Shown here: piece by piece, positions 28,689 through 37,241 of the stretch
Position numbering within the stretch: the stretch's first letter is position 1
How the letters are laid out: the number at the start of each line of letters is the position of its first letter
NCBI GenBank assembly: GCA_017461565.1
Contig: JAFTXQ010000016.1
Location: 104,178-161,785, forward strand
Length of the DNA stretch: 57,608 bases
Reading direction: 5' to 3'
Origin: Oscillospiraceae bacterium
Lineage (GTDB): Bacteria > Bacillota > Clostridia > Oscillospirales > Ruminococcaceae
Translations under genes and position numbers: made by a program
The notes under the pieces: generated by a model
Told to the model about the DNA's origin: nothing
The model's database searches: none
The model's input: only the letters and a program-made list of their open reading frames with translations

Positions 28689-29885
28689 ATGGGACTTAAT
28701 GATACACCATCCGCAAACAGGATTCATATAGGTTTTTTCGGGAGACGCAATGCAGGAAAATCCAGCCTTGTCAACGCCGTCACAGGTCAGGAGCTTGCAG
28801 TGGTATCCGACTATGCAGGCACTACCACCGATCCTGTATACAAAGCGATGGAGCTTCTGCCTCTTGGTCCCGTCACTATAATTGATACGGCAGGCATCGA
28901 CGACGAGGGCGAGCTTGGCGCACTTCGTATAAAAAAGACGCAGCAGGTGCTTAACAAAACGGATGTTGCGGTGCTGGTCGTGTCAGCTGTGGATGGGATA
29001 ACGGAGTTTGACAGGCAGCTTATCGGACAGTTTGCAAAAAAAGATATTCCTTACATCGTGGCTTACAACAAATCAGACCTTAAGCGTGTTGAGACCGATA
29101 AAACTAGCATACTTGTCAGCGCAGAAGGCGGCGAGAATATAACAGAGCTCAAGGAGCGTATAGCCGCCCTTGCAAAAACTGAAGACATGCGCATGAAGCT
29201 GGTGGGTGACCTGCTTAAAGAAGGTGATACAGTGGTGCTTGTGGTGCCGATTGATGCATCTGCACCAAAGGGCAGACTTATACTTCCGCAGCAGCAGACC
29301 ATTCGTGACATTCTGGAAGCAGGTGCGCTGGCAACTGTATGCCGTGATACCGAGCTTTCTGCGGCGCTCTCCTCCCTCAGTGAAAAGCCTGCAATGGTCA
29401 TAACTGACAGTCAGGCGTTCGGCAGTGTTGCGAAGATAGTTCCCGAGGATGTGCCGCTGACCTCGTTTTCTATACTTATGGCGAGGTACAAAGGTCTGCT
29501 TGAAGAGGCGGTACGTGGCGCAGCTGCAATAGAGAGGCTAAAGGACGGTGACAGAGTGCTCATTTGTGAGGGCTGTACACATCACCGTCAGTGTGAGGAT
29601 ATAGGCACTGTGAAGATACCCCGTATGCTCCACAAATTCACAGGTATGGAGCTTGAGATATCTACGTCGAGCGGCAGAGATTTCCCCGAGGAGCTGTCGG
29701 AGTATTCGCTGGTGATCCACTGCGGCGGATGTATGCTGACCGAGCGTGAGGTGAGATATCGCATGAAGTGTGCCGCAGACGCAGGGGTGCCGATCACAAA
29801 TTACGGTATTGCACTTGCAATGATGAACGGAATACTGCGCCGCAGTGTAGCGATGTTTCCTGATATTGCAGAAATATTGGGATAG
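28689..29885 (+). CDS. hydF: [FeFe]-hydrogenase maturation GTPase HydF
   Basis: Scaffold GTPase on which the 2Fe subcluster of the H-cluster is assembled and transferred to HydA. The N-terminal GTPase domain has the P-loop GRRNAGKSS and the DTAGIDDEGELG switch. The C-terminal cluster-binding domain holds CEGCTHH and CGGCMLTEREV, the cysteines and histidine that ligate the 4Fe-4S cluster. Its 398 residues are normal. hydE, hydG and the hydrogenase itself are not in the window. Its presence implies H2 metabolism, as in fermentative gut clostridia. Confidence 0.96.
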   Translation: MGLNDTPSANRIHIGFFGRRNAGKSSLVNAVTGQELAVVSDYAGTTTDPVYKAMELLPLGPVTIIDTAGIDDEGELGALRIKKTQQVLNKTDVAVLVVSAVDGITEFDRQLIGQFAKKDIPYIVAYNKSDLKRVETDKTSILVSAEGGENITELKERIAALAKTEDMRMKLVGDLLKEGDTVVLVVPIDASAPKGRLILPQQQTIRDILEAGALATVCRDTELSAALSSLSEKPAMVITDSQAFGSVAKIVPEDVPLTSFSILMARYKGLLEEAVRGAAAIERLKDGDRVLICEGCTHHRQCEDIGTVKIPRMLHKFTGMELEISTSSGRDFPEELSEYSLVIHCGGCMLTEREVRYRMKCAADAGVPITNYGIALAMMNGILRRSVAMFPDIAEILG

Positions 29886-29913
29886 ATCTGTCATCAAGTG
29901 GTTTTTATGCAAG

Positions 29914-29931
29914 GGCACGGCACGCCGTGTC
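29914..29931. repeat. Small palindromic repeat, copy 1
   Basis: GGCACGGC and GCCGTGTC form an 8-bp stem (one G-T pair) with a 2-base loop in the 259-bp gap after hydF. It matches the palindrome at 34602-34621 at most positions (CACGGC, then GCCGTGTC), suggesting a dispersed family. Confidence 0.6.
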
Positions 29932-29991
29932 ACTTAGGTTAATATACCACCAGATTCCGCTTTTTGTAATCGATTTGTAACCGAAAAAAGG

Positions 29992-30020
29992 TTGTTAAAA
30001 CTATAATAATGTGTTATAAT
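29992..30020 (+). promoter_or_regulatory. Sigma-A promoter of the MoxR-DUF58 operon
   Basis: TTGTTA (29992-29997) and TATAAT (30015-30020), 17-bp spacer, giving a leader of about 120 bases. Confidence 0.8.
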
Positions 30021-30144
30021 GGTTCAGTGAAAAGAATAACAGCAATTTATTCCTTAGAATATGCAACCTTTTATACAATAACAGCGTCTTATAATATATA
30101 GGTGTTTTTTATAAACATAATACGAAAGGACAGGAAAACCGCCA

Positions 30145-31098
30145 ATGTCATATATGGAAGCCAACCAGAGGCTGATCAAGCAGCTGTCTGCCGAAATATC
30201 CAAAGTCATCAAGGGCAAGGAGAATGCGGTCAGGATGATACTTACCGCACTGCTTTCCGAGGGACATATCCTTATTGAGGATGTGCCCGGAGTAGGCAAG
30301 ACTACTCTTGCAATGGCGTTGGGAAAGGCTACGGGGCTTTCTTTCCGAAGGGCGCAGTTCACACCTGATGTAATGGCTTCGGATATCACGGGATTTACCA
30401 TGTATAACAGGGATGAGAACCGTTTTGAATATCGCACGGGTCTTGTTATGACTAACATTCTGCTTGCGGATGAGATAAACCGTACCTCGCCAAAGACGCA
30501 GTCGGCACTGCTTGAGGCAATGGAGGAAAAGCGTGTTACCGTTGACGGTGTGGTGCATCAGCTGCCATCGCCGTTTATCGTTATAGCAACACAGAATTCT
30601 CAGGGCTATGTGGGTACTTTCCCACTCCCCGAGGCTCAGCTTGACCGTTTCCAGATACGTATAAGTATGGGGTATCCTACTATTGAAGAGGAAACACGCA
30701 TCATGCTTGACAGGCTGAGCGGAAATCCTGCGGCTGAAATAAACTCGGTGATGACCGCAGAGCAGCTTGCAGAGTGTATAGAAGATGTGAAGAATGTGAC
30801 GTTTGCAGACAGCCTTGCGAAATATATTGCAGAGCTTTCGGCTGCCACACGTATGCATCCCGGAGTTGAGCTTGGAGCCAGCCCCCGTGCATCGCTTGCT
30901 CTTATGCAGGCGGCAAGAGCCTACGCTTATATCAACGGCAGAGATCATGTTATACCCGAAGATATTGCACAGCTTATATTCCCTGTGTTCTCGCACAGGA
31001 TAGCGCTCCGTCAGGAAATGCGCATGAAAAAGCAGGATGTAAGCTCCGTGCTTCAGGATGTTCTGTTGTCGGTAACTCCTCCGGTAAAGAGCCGTTAA
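30145..31098 (+). CDS. MoxR-family AAA+ ATPase
   Basis: AAA+ chaperone-like ATPase; MoxR proteins act with a partner DUF58/VWA protein in maturing other proteins or complexes. Walker A is DVPGVGKTTLA, Walker B LLADEINRTSPKTQSALLEAMEE (quoted in part), and the sensor/ATPase region continues with IATQNSQGYVGTFPLPEAQ. Its 317 residues are normal for the family. A GAAAGGACAGG site precedes the ATG. The DUF58 gene follows after 11 bp, the usual two-gene arrangement. No transglutaminase gene follows, unlike many such operons. Confidence 0.92.
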   Translation: MSYMEANQRLIKQLSAEISKVIKGKENAVRMILTALLSEGHILIEDVPGVGKTTLAMALGKATGLSFRRAQFTPDVMASDITGFTMYNRDENRFEYRTGLVMTNILLADEINRTSPKTQSALLEAMEEKRVTVDGVVHQLPSPFIVIATQNSQGYVGTFPLPEAQLDRFQIRISMGYPTIEEETRIMLDRLSGNPAAEINSVMTAEQLAECIEDVKNVTFADSLAKYIAELSAATRMHPGVELGASPRASLALMQAARAYAYINGRDHVIPEDIAQLIFPVFSHRIALRQEMRMKKQDVSSVLQDVLLSVTPPVKSR

Positions 31099-31109
31099 AA
31101 GGGGCACAG

Positions 31110-32318
31110 ATGGCTAAAAACAGATTTTTTTATATACTTTTCATCCTGGTGTGCGCTGTGTTTTCGGCAGCGTATCAGAGCAGAGCGTCAGCGGTTCTGC
31201 TGACAGCGGCGCTTGCGTATCCTGTTATAGCGTTTGTGCTTACATTGATAAGCTTATTTACTGTCAGCGCTGATTTTGCTGAAAAGCGTTCTGTTCATGA
31301 AAAGAATGAGACCTTTGAGATCCCTGTTCTTATCCGTAATAATTTCATTTTCCCTTACGCTCCTGCAGAGCTTCACTGTACCATTCCCGATGCGGATACG
31401 GGGCTTTTTATGAAAAAGCAGCTTTATGTTGCTGTTGCACCTTTTAAAAGGATGCGGATATTCGTGCCGTGTATGCACCGCTATCGTGGCTCGTATATAT
31501 CATCGATATCCAAGGTATCTGTATTTGATCCGCTTAAGATAATACGTCTTACACGAAAGCTTGACTCACGTATGCAGTTTATTTTCCTGCCGAGAAAGAT
31601 ACCGCTTGAGGAGCTTGGTTTTGTTTTCGGCGGAGACAGAGGTACTCTTCGCGAAAACCGTCCCGGTGCGGATAAGGAGGATTTTTCGCACGTGCGTGAA
31701 TATGCTGTGGGCGATATTCTCCAGCTGATACACTGGAAGCTTACGGCAAAGCATGACGATATGATGGTAAAGCAGTACGATACCACTGGCGACCGCCGAT
31801 GTGTAATTTTATGCAATTTCACGCAGGATGGTGCAGCTGCGTCATCGGTGATGCGGCGCTCGGACGCAGTGATCGAAACTGCTGTTGCGGTGGCAATGTC
31901 AGCCTCACGTGCAGGCGTAAAGTCTTTTGCAGATACAGGTGCTGCAAGCGGTCTGACTTGTGACATTGCGGATGCAGGATGTTTCAATCGCTTTTACGAT
32001 ATGATGTCGGTGCTTCCGCCGAATTTCGAGACGATAGAGTTTACTGAGCTTATCCAAAAATATTCTCTTTTTGATGCGGCAGCAACCTTTCTTATTACTC
32101 CGATTGTCAACGAAGAGATATTTGCAGCGGCGGAGACGGCTGCTTCTCGTCTTGCAGGAACATTGGTGCTTATCTACGTCAATTGCAAGGGGCGGTCGGA
32201 CTTCGCTGAGCGTGACCCGAACAGCCGTTTCGTTTTTGCTGAGGTCTGCGGCGAAATGGAGGAAAATCTTCCTGCGGCGGCTGAACAGATACTTGCAGAC
32301 TATATGAGACTTAATTGA
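31110..32318 (+). CDS. DUF58 family protein
   Basis: Partner of the MoxR ATPase. The N-terminus has two hydrophobic segments (about residues 5-55), so it is membrane anchored. The DUF58 core has DFSHVREYAVGDILQLIHWK followed by LTAKHDDMMVKQYD, the family signature, and a von Willebrand A-like fold follows. Its 402 residues are usual. Biological role in this organism is not known; relatives are linked to cell envelope or protein complex assembly. It is followed by a very strong terminator. Confidence 0.88.
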   Translation: MAKNRFFYILFILVCAVFSAAYQSRASAVLLTAALAYPVIAFVLTLISLFTVSADFAEKRSVHEKNETFEIPVLIRNNFIFPYAPAELHCTIPDADTGLFMKKQLYVAVAPFKRMRIFVPCMHRYRGSYISSISKVSVFDPLKIIRLTRKLDSRMQFIFLPRKIPLEELGFVFGGDRGTLRENRPGADKEDFSHVREYAVGDILQLIHWKLTAKHDDMMVKQYDTTGDRRCVILCNFTQDGAAASSVMRRSDAVIETAVAVAMSASRAGVKSFADTGAASGLTCDIADAGCFNRFYDMMSVLPPNFETIEFTELIQKYSLFDAAATFLITPIVNEEIFAAAETAASRLAGTLVLIYVNCKGRSDFAERDPNSRFVFAEVCGEMEENLPAAAEQILADYMRLN

Positions 32319-32321
32319 ATA

Positions 32322-32360
32322 AAAATAATGCGTCGGAAATGTGTTCCGACGCATTATTTT
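32322..32360 (+). terminator. Strong terminator of the MoxR-DUF58 operon
   Basis: A 17-bp perfect stem (32322-32338 with 32344-32360) and 5-base loop, ending in T's and beginning in A's, four bases after the DUF58 stop. Confidence 0.92.
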
Positions 32361-32365
32361 TGTAT

Positions 32366-32398
32366 AAAACGCCCCCGAATGTGCTTCGGAGGCGTTTT
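32366..32398. terminator. Second terminator, probably for the lysine operon
   Basis: Stem AAAACGCC...CCGAA / TTCGG...GGCGTTTT with one mismatch. It sits between the convergent DUF58 and mscS genes, nearer the latter, and has T's on both exits. Confidence 0.8.
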
Positions 32399-32446
32399 GC
32401 CAGATGTACAATTCCGTTGCTGATGTTCAGGAGGATCTCACGTGTT

Positions 32447-33361
32447 TTAGTCCTTTACCACATGAACATCAAGCTGATCGAACGGGATTGAGATATTATT
32501 TTCGATAAACGCCGAGCGTATTGCTTCGGTAGTCTCGAAATAAACATCCCAGTAATCTGCTGTTTTGCACCACGGACGGGTCGCTATTACCACAGCGCTT
32601 GCGCCGTGCTCAAGCATTCTGACGGTGGGAGCAGGATCGTTGAGAACCTTTATGTTTTCGGAGAGAATTGACAGGATTATATCACGAGCCTTTTCGTAGT
32701 CGTCATCGTAGGATATGGAGAACTTCATATCAACTCTGCGGATATCATTTGCGGTGTTGTTTATTACGGTCGCATTTACCGCCTGAGCATTCGGCAGGAA
32801 TATTGCCTGATTACTTGCGGAATCCAGTCGTGTATGCAGAATGGATATCTGCGCTACTGTTCCCTCTACGCCGTTAATGATTATGTAATCTCCTATCTTG
32901 AATGGCTTAGTCATCATAAGGATAAAGCCGCCTGCCACGTTTGAAAGGCTGTCCTGAAGTGCAAGTCCTATTGCAACCCCGGCTGTGCCTATCACTGTGA
33001 TGACAGAGGTGGTCGGTATACCTAGGATTGACAGGACGATTATGAGCAGAAGTACATAAAGCACTATCTTTACGCACTGCTTTACGAATTTTGTGACCGT
33101 AAGATCTGTTTTGGTTTTATCAAGACCTTTTGAGATCAGCCACAGACAGAATTTACATAGAATGAGACCAAGTATAAGAGTCAGTATCGCAAAGATTATT
33201 GTAGGGATAGCATTGAGAAATCCGTTGAGTATGTTCTGGAAGAACTCTCCCAGCTTACTCATCGTTTCCTCTGGCTTTGAGGTGAGATCGTGGATAGCGT
33301 CGTTGAGAGTGGTCTCCTCGATCGCTGTTTCTGCGGTGGAAATAAGGGAATTTATGCTCAT
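32447..33361 (-). CDS. MscS-family mechanosensitive channel
   Basis: Small-conductance mechanosensitive channel releasing solutes under membrane tension. The 304-residue protein has an N-terminal helix region, about three membrane segments and the pore helix GTAGVAIGLALQDSLSNVAGG (quoted as the MscS TM3 pattern), then the beta domain GDYIIINGVEGTVAQISI. It overlaps the preceding ACT gene by 4 bases (ATGA), so translation is coupled and it belongs to the lysine-riboswitch operon. Some MscS relatives export amino acids; whether this one does is open. Confidence 0.9.
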   Translation of the reverse strand: MSINSLISTAETAIEETTLNDAIHDLTSKPEETMSKLGEFFQNILNGFLNAIPTIIFAILTLILGLILCKFCLWLISKGLDKTKTDLTVTKFVKQCVKIVLYVLLLIIVLSILGIPTTSVITVIGTAGVAIGLALQDSLSNVAGGFILMMTKPFKIGDYIIINGVEGTVAQISILHTRLDSASNQAIFLPNAQAVNATVINNTANDIRRVDMKFSISYDDDYEKARDIILSILSENIKVLNDPAPTVRMLEHGASAVVIATRPWCKTADYWDVYFETTEAIRSAFIENNISIPFDQLDVHVVKD

Positions 33362-33804
33362 TTAAACATTTCCTCCAGACCCTGCACAGCGGCATCGGCG
33401 TCGCTTTCACGGATAAGCACGGATATCTCGTCCACGCTTGTTGTGATAAGAAGTATCATAGCGTCGATCTTATTAAGCAGGGCGAATACCTTTGCAGCAA
33501 AGCCTGCCTGCTTTTCCATGTCACTTGTTTTGATGACTATTTTGCGGTTGCCTGAATTTATCATAGCTGTGATGTCGTGCTTTTCTTTAAGTTCCTTTAC
33601 GACTGTAAGGAGTCTGCCCATATCATCATCACTTACGGTAAAGCCGAAGCCGAAGCGTTCAGACATGGGGGCTGTCATGGAGATCATATCGATGTTTATG
33701 TCTGCTGCCGCTACCGCAGCAAGGGTATCCTCCATGATGGTCTTGTAAAGGGGTACATTGTTGAAATTTACTGCGGATACGTTTTCTGTTACGATGATAC
33801 TCAT
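33358..33804 (-). CDS. ACT-domain protein, like an aspartokinase regulatory domain
   Basis: A 148-residue protein made of two ACT-like modules resembling the C-terminal regulatory half of aspartokinase (NFNNVPLYKTIMEDTLAAVA, then ADINIDMISM; IVIKTSDMEKQAGFAAKVFA). No kinase domain is attached. Free ACT proteins of this kind may sense lysine, threonine or methionine. It lies 2 bp after dapB and overlaps mscS by 4 bases, within the lysine operon. It could be a truncated lysC or a separate sensor; its clean start and operon place suggest a functional gene. Confidence 0.8.
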   Translation of the reverse strand: MSIIVTENVSAVNFNNVPLYKTIMEDTLAAVAAADINIDMISMTAPMSERFGFGFTVSDDDMGRLLTVVKELKEKHDITAMINSGNRKIVIKTSDMEKQAGFAAKVFALLNKIDAMILLITTSVDEISVLIRESDADAAVQGLEEMFK

Positions 33805-33806
33805 GA

Positions 33807-34565
33807 TCAGCTCTCCTTAATAAGATCGGACATGGCGTACAGTCCTGCGGGCTTTCCGGCGAGGAACACTGCGGCATTTACCGAGCCGACAGCGAAAACT
33901 TCCTTGGACTGTGCCGAGTGTGAAAGGGTTATTACTTCATCATGACCTGCGAATATGATATCGTGGTCGCCTACGATGGTGCCGCCTCTGATAGCGTGCA
34001 TACCGATCTCGTCCTTGCCACGCTCCTTGCGGACATTGTGGCGGTCATAGACGAAATGCTTGCTGTTATGAAGCTCCTCGTTTATTGCCTCGCCTATCAT
34101 TATTGCGGTGCCTGAGGGAGCGTCCTTTTTAAGGTTGTGGTGCTTTTCCACTATCTCGATATCGAACTGTCCGCCGAGTATCTGGGTAGCCTTTCTTGCA
34201 AGCTCCACCAGAAGATTGATGCCCAGCGACATATTGAATGTGAAGAATACAGGAATCTGCGCCGAAGCCGCTGTGATCTGCGCACGCTCTTCGTCGGTGT
34301 AGCCTGTTGTGGCGAGTACCAGCGGAACATTGTTCATCTTTCCGTAGGAAAGCAGATCGGGCAGGGCGGAGGGGTGTGAGAAGTCAATGATGACATCGGG
34401 CTTTTCGGGCAGGTCGAACACCTTTGTGACAACGGGGAATTCTGCATACTGTGTGCCGCACAGGTCGATACCTGCGATCACCTCACAGTCGTTTCTGCCG
34501 TTGATTATACCCGCAATAACTCTGCCCATTTTTCCGCAGGCGCCTGTTATAGCGATCTTTGTCAT
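33807..34565 (-). CDS. dapB: 4-hydroxy-tetrahydrodipicolinate reductase
   Basis: NAD(P)H-dependent second committed step of diaminopimelate/lysine synthesis. The N-terminal nucleotide-binding motif is ITGACGKMGRVI; the catalytic segment EKHHNLKKDAPSGTA contains the conserved histidines and the substrate-binding lysine. At 252 residues it is the usual length. It follows dapA in the lysine-riboswitch operon, separated by 73 bp holding the palindromic repeat at 34602-34621. Confidence 0.96.
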   Translation of the reverse strand: MTKIAITGACGKMGRVIAGIINGRNDCEVIAGIDLCGTQYAEFPVVTKVFDLPEKPDVIIDFSHPSALPDLLSYGKMNNVPLVLATTGYTDEERAQITAASAQIPVFFTFNMSLGINLLVELARKATQILGGQFDIEIVEKHHNLKKDAPSGTAIMIGEAINEELHNSKHFVYDRHNVRKERGKDEIGMHAIRGGTIVGDHDIIFAGHDEVITLSHSAQSKEVFAVGSVNAAVFLAGKPAGLYAMSDLIKES

Positions 34566-34601
34566 TTTTATCGTCCTTTCGATCGGTTCAATTAAACGTT
34601 A

Positions 34602-34621
34602 GGACACGGCAAGCCGTGTCC
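34602..34621. repeat. Small palindromic repeat, copy 2
   Basis: GGACACGGC and GCCGTGTCC form a perfect 9-bp stem with an AA loop, in the dapA-dapB gap. It is related to the palindrome at 29914-29931. As RNA it could stabilise or separate the two parts of the operon transcript. Confidence 0.65.
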
Positions 34622-34638
34622 CTACAAATAAAAGATTG

Positions 34639-35532
34639 TTATTTTATTGCTCCTACAAGACCGAGGGGTTCCATTTCGGCCCTGAGAGCAGCCTTCTGTG
34701 CGTCTGTCATGGAGAACAGAGGGAGTCTGCATTCTCCTGCCTTGAAGCCCATGATATTCAGCGCTTCCTTTACGGGGATGGGGTTTACATCCATAAACAG
34801 CGCCTTTTCAAAGGCGAGTATCTTCTTCTGTATCTCCAGTGCTTCCTCGCGCTTGCCCTCAAGATACAGCATAACTTCGTCGTGCTTTTCCCTGGGCATG
34901 AGGTTGGAGGTGACGGAGATAACGCCCTTGCCGCCTACGGAGAGGGCAGGAAGCACCTCGTCATCGTTGCCGGAGTAGATATCAAGGTCGGTATAAGCGG
35001 CGATCTGCATGATAAGGCTCATGTTTGCGCTGGCTTCCTTGGTAGCTACGATGTTCTTGTGCTGTGCGCACTCCTTGTAGCAGTCGATGGAGATGTTCAC
35101 GCCTGTACGGGAGGGAACGTTATACAGAATAATGGGGATGTTTACGCTGTCAGCGATAGAGGTGAAATGCTTTGCAAGACCACGCTGAGAAGTCTTGTTG
35201 TAGTAAGGAGTTACCTGAAGCAGTGCGTCGGCGCCTACCTTTTCAGCTTCCTTGGAAAGCTCGATAGCGTAGCCTGTATCGTTACTGCCTGTGCCTGCGA
35301 TGATGGGAACACGCTTTGCTGCACGTTCTACCGTAAAGCGGATAGCCTCGATATGCTCCTCGTCGGTCATGGTGGAGGCTTCGCCTGTGGTGCCGCATAC
35401 TACGATACCGTCGATGCTGTTTTCGATCTGGAAATCGATGAGCTTTCCGAACTCCTCATAGTTGATGGAGCCGTCAGCGTGCATGGGGGTAACGATAGCG
35501 GTAGCAGCGCCTGTAAAAATAGTGTTGTTCAT
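34639..35532 (-). CDS. dapA: 4-hydroxy-tetrahydrodipicolinate synthase
   Basis: Condenses pyruvate with aspartate semialdehyde, the branch point to lysine. It shows the TIM-barrel family motifs CGTTGEASTMTDEEH, YNVPSRTG with the active-site tyrosine, and ATKEAS with the Schiff-base lysine. Its 297 residues are normal. It follows asd after a 148-bp gap largely filled by an imperfect inverted repeat (35579-35678). Confidence 0.97.
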   Translation of the reverse strand: MNNTIFTGAATAIVTPMHADGSINYEEFGKLIDFQIENSIDGIVVCGTTGEASTMTDEEHIEAIRFTVERAAKRVPIIAGTGSNDTGYAIELSKEAEKVGADALLQVTPYYNKTSQRGLAKHFTSIADSVNIPIILYNVPSRTGVNISIDCYKECAQHKNIVATKEASANMSLIMQIAAYTDLDIYSGNDDEVLPALSVGGKGVISVTSNLMPREKHDEVMLYLEGKREEALEIQKKILAFEKALFMDVNPIPVKEALNIMGFKAGECRLPLFSMTDAQKAALRAEMEPLGLVGAIK

Positions 35533-35578
35533 AGTGAATACCTCAAATCTGTTATAGCAGATAGATTCTGCACGTAAG

Positions 35579-35678
35579 GAATGGAAAGAAGTGCGCAGAT
35601 GCTAGGAAACACACCGTAGGCGTACTTTGTGTACGTCAAGGTGGGTTGACGACGCAGGTGCGTGCTTATTTGCATTCC
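35579..35678. repeat. 100-nt imperfect inverted repeat between asd and dapA
   Basis: The element starts GGAATG (35579-35584) and ends CATTCC (35673-35678), beginning 46 bp before the dapA start and ending 2 bp from the asd stop. Arms pair along much of their length, including AAG/CTT, GCGCA-like and CACACC/GGTGGG segments, around a centre at GTACTTTGTGTAC. It resembles a short non-coding mobile repeat (MITE-like) or a long RNA hairpin. No reading frame in it is convincing. Confidence 0.6.
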
Positions 35679-35680
35679 GA

Positions 35681-36760
35681 TCAATCAAAATATCCCTTTG
35701 CTGCGTACAGCTCTGCCATCAGAACTGCACCACCTGCTGCGCCTCTGAGTGTGTTGTGGGACAGGCATACGAATTTGTAATCGTACTGTGTATCCTCTCT
35801 AAGACGGCCGATGGAAACTGCCATACCGTTCTCAAGGTTTCTGTGCAGCTTAGCCTGGGGCATATTGTCCTCCTCGAAGTAGTTGAGGAACTGCTTGGGA
35901 GCGGAGGGGAGCTCCAGATCCTGGGGAACGCCCTTGAACTCCTTCCAGATGGAGAGGATCTCTTCCTTGCTGGGCTTGTTCTCAAAGCTTACGAATACTG
36001 CTGCGAAGTGACCGTTGGAAACGGGAACACGCAGGCACTGTGTTGTGATGCAGGGGGACTCAGCCTTTACGATCTTGCCGTCCCTGATCTCGCCCCATAC
36101 CTTCAGAGGCTCCTGCTCGGACTTTTCTTCCTCGCCGCCGATGTAGGGGATGAGGTTATCTACCATCTCGGGCCATGTGTCGAATGTCTTGCCTGCGCCA
36201 CTGATTGCCTGATATGTACAAGCGAGTACGTTCTTGATACCGAACTTTCTCAGGGGAGAGAGGGCAGGAACATAGCTCTGGATGGAGCAGTTGGACTTAA
36301 CGGAGATGAAACCACGCTTTGTGCCCAGACGTGCCTTCTGTGCCTCAACGATAGCCATGTGGTCATCGTTGATCTCGGGGATTATCATGGGAACGTCGTC
36401 TGTGAAACGGTGAGCGGAGTTGTTGGACATTACGGGGCACTCTGCCTTTGCGTACTTCTCTTCGAGAGCCTTGATCTCGTCCTTCTTCATATCAACTGCG
36501 CAGAACACGAAATCTACCATACCTGCGATCTCGTCAACGTCTGCGGAAGCGTCCTTTACGATGATGTCCTTCATGTTCTCGGGCATGGGAACGTCCATAT
36601 ACCATCTGTCGCCTACTGCGTCTTTATAGGTCTTGCCTGCGGAACGGGGGGAAGCTGCGAGAGCCACCACGTTGAACCAGGGGTGATTTTCCAGCAGGAT
36701 AGCGAAGCGCTGACCTACCATGCCTGTTGCACCGATAATGCCGACATTGTACTTTTTCAT
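35681..36760 (-). CDS. asd: Aspartate-semialdehyde dehydrogenase
   Basis: Reduces aspartyl phosphate to aspartate semialdehyde, shared by lysine, threonine and methionine pathways. The N-terminus KKYNVGIIGATGMVGQRF binds NADP; SNCSIQSYVPAL contains the catalytic cysteine. The frame is open to 36856 but that extension is a basic translation of leader hairpins; the ATG at 36760 follows AAAGGA and gives 359 residues, typical of the fungal/archaeal-like Asd branch common in clostridia. It is the first gene of the riboswitch operon. Confidence 0.95.
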   Translation of the reverse strand: MKKYNVGIIGATGMVGQRFAILLENHPWFNVVALAASPRSAGKTYKDAVGDRWYMDVPMPENMKDIIVKDASADVDEIAGMVDFVFCAVDMKKDEIKALEEKYAKAECPVMSNNSAHRFTDDVPMIIPEINDDHMAIVEAQKARLGTKRGFISVKSNCSIQSYVPALSPLRKFGIKNVLACTYQAISGAGKTFDTWPEMVDNLIPYIGGEEEKSEQEPLKVWGEIRDGKIVKAESPCITTQCLRVPVSNGHFAAVFVSFENKPSKEEILSIWKEFKGVPQDLELPSAPKQFLNYFEEDNMPQAKLHRNLENGMAVSIGRLREDTQYDYKFVCLSHNTLRGAAGGAVLMAELYAAKGYFD

Positions 36761-36825
36761 AGTTGTGTCCTTTCCTGTCCGCCTTTTGCGGACCTTGCGT
36801 ATTTTTTGAGCTTTTGCTCTTTTTT

Positions 36826-36861
36826 GAATAAAATAAGCCGATGAATATAACGTCATCGGCT
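36826..36861 (-). terminator. Expression-platform terminator of the lysine riboswitch
   Basis: On the minus strand AGCCGATGA / TCATCGGCT (9 bp) followed by TATTTTATT, about 35 bases after the aptamer. Lysine binding would favour this terminator. Two further small hairpins (at 36808-36819 and 36777-36793) lie between it and asd. Confidence 0.8.
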
Positions 36862-36895
36862 GAATATGCTGGTTAGCTTATGATCTTGATAAAAT

Positions 36896-37070
36896 CGGAT
36901 AGCTCTCCATCAGACTGAGTCGATGACAATCGCACGCCTGTTCGACGTGTGACCAGAAATGTACACGGCGGAATGCACACTCTTCGGCGGTTAGCCTTTC
37001 ACTCCCTCAGCCTCCGTCAGCCGTAAGGGGGAGCTACTGATCATCCCGCGCCTCTATCACATCGGATATT
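36896..37070 (-). promoter_or_regulatory. Lysine riboswitch (L box)
   Basis: The minus-strand RNA has the aptamer's conserved order: GATAGAGGCGCG, AGTAG, GTGAAAGGCTAACCGCCGAAG, then later AGTCTGATGGAGAGCTATC closing the P1 helix (GATAG/CTATC). This matches the lysine class throughout. It controls asd-dapA-dapB-ACT-mscS, normally switching transcription off when lysine is plentiful. Confidence 0.95.
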
Positions 37071-37082
37071 CCGACATGCTTT

Positions 37083-37111
37083 ATTTTAACATATATAATG
37101 CTGTTTGTCAA
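37083..37111 (-). promoter_or_regulatory. Sigma-A promoter of the lysine operon
   Basis: On the minus strand TTGACA (37111-37106) and TAAAAT (37088-37083), 17-bp spacer, just before the riboswitch. Confidence 0.85.
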
Positions 37112-37177
37112 TCGCTATTCAGCTAAATATTATCAAAATTCGACCAGTAATTTGTTGAAATTGTTGTGATGTGTCAA

Positions 37178-37206
37178 TTGAAAACCTATCGCAGATGTGG
37201 TACAAT
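37178..37206 (+). promoter_or_regulatory. Sigma-A promoter of the queA operon
   Basis: TTGAAA (37178-37183) and TACAAT (37201-37206), 17-bp spacer, about 35 bp before queA. Confidence 0.8.
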
Positions 37207-37241
37207 ATATAATGGTTATTTATGCAGATTGGAGAATTTAT

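Noticed and set aside
34636-36844. Two long frames antisense to dapA and asd
   Set aside because: Compositional shadows; both true genes have intact catalytic motifs.
36761-36856. N-terminal extension of asd
   Set aside because: It is a basic translation of riboswitch-leader hairpins; Asd proteins start at KKYNVGIIG.
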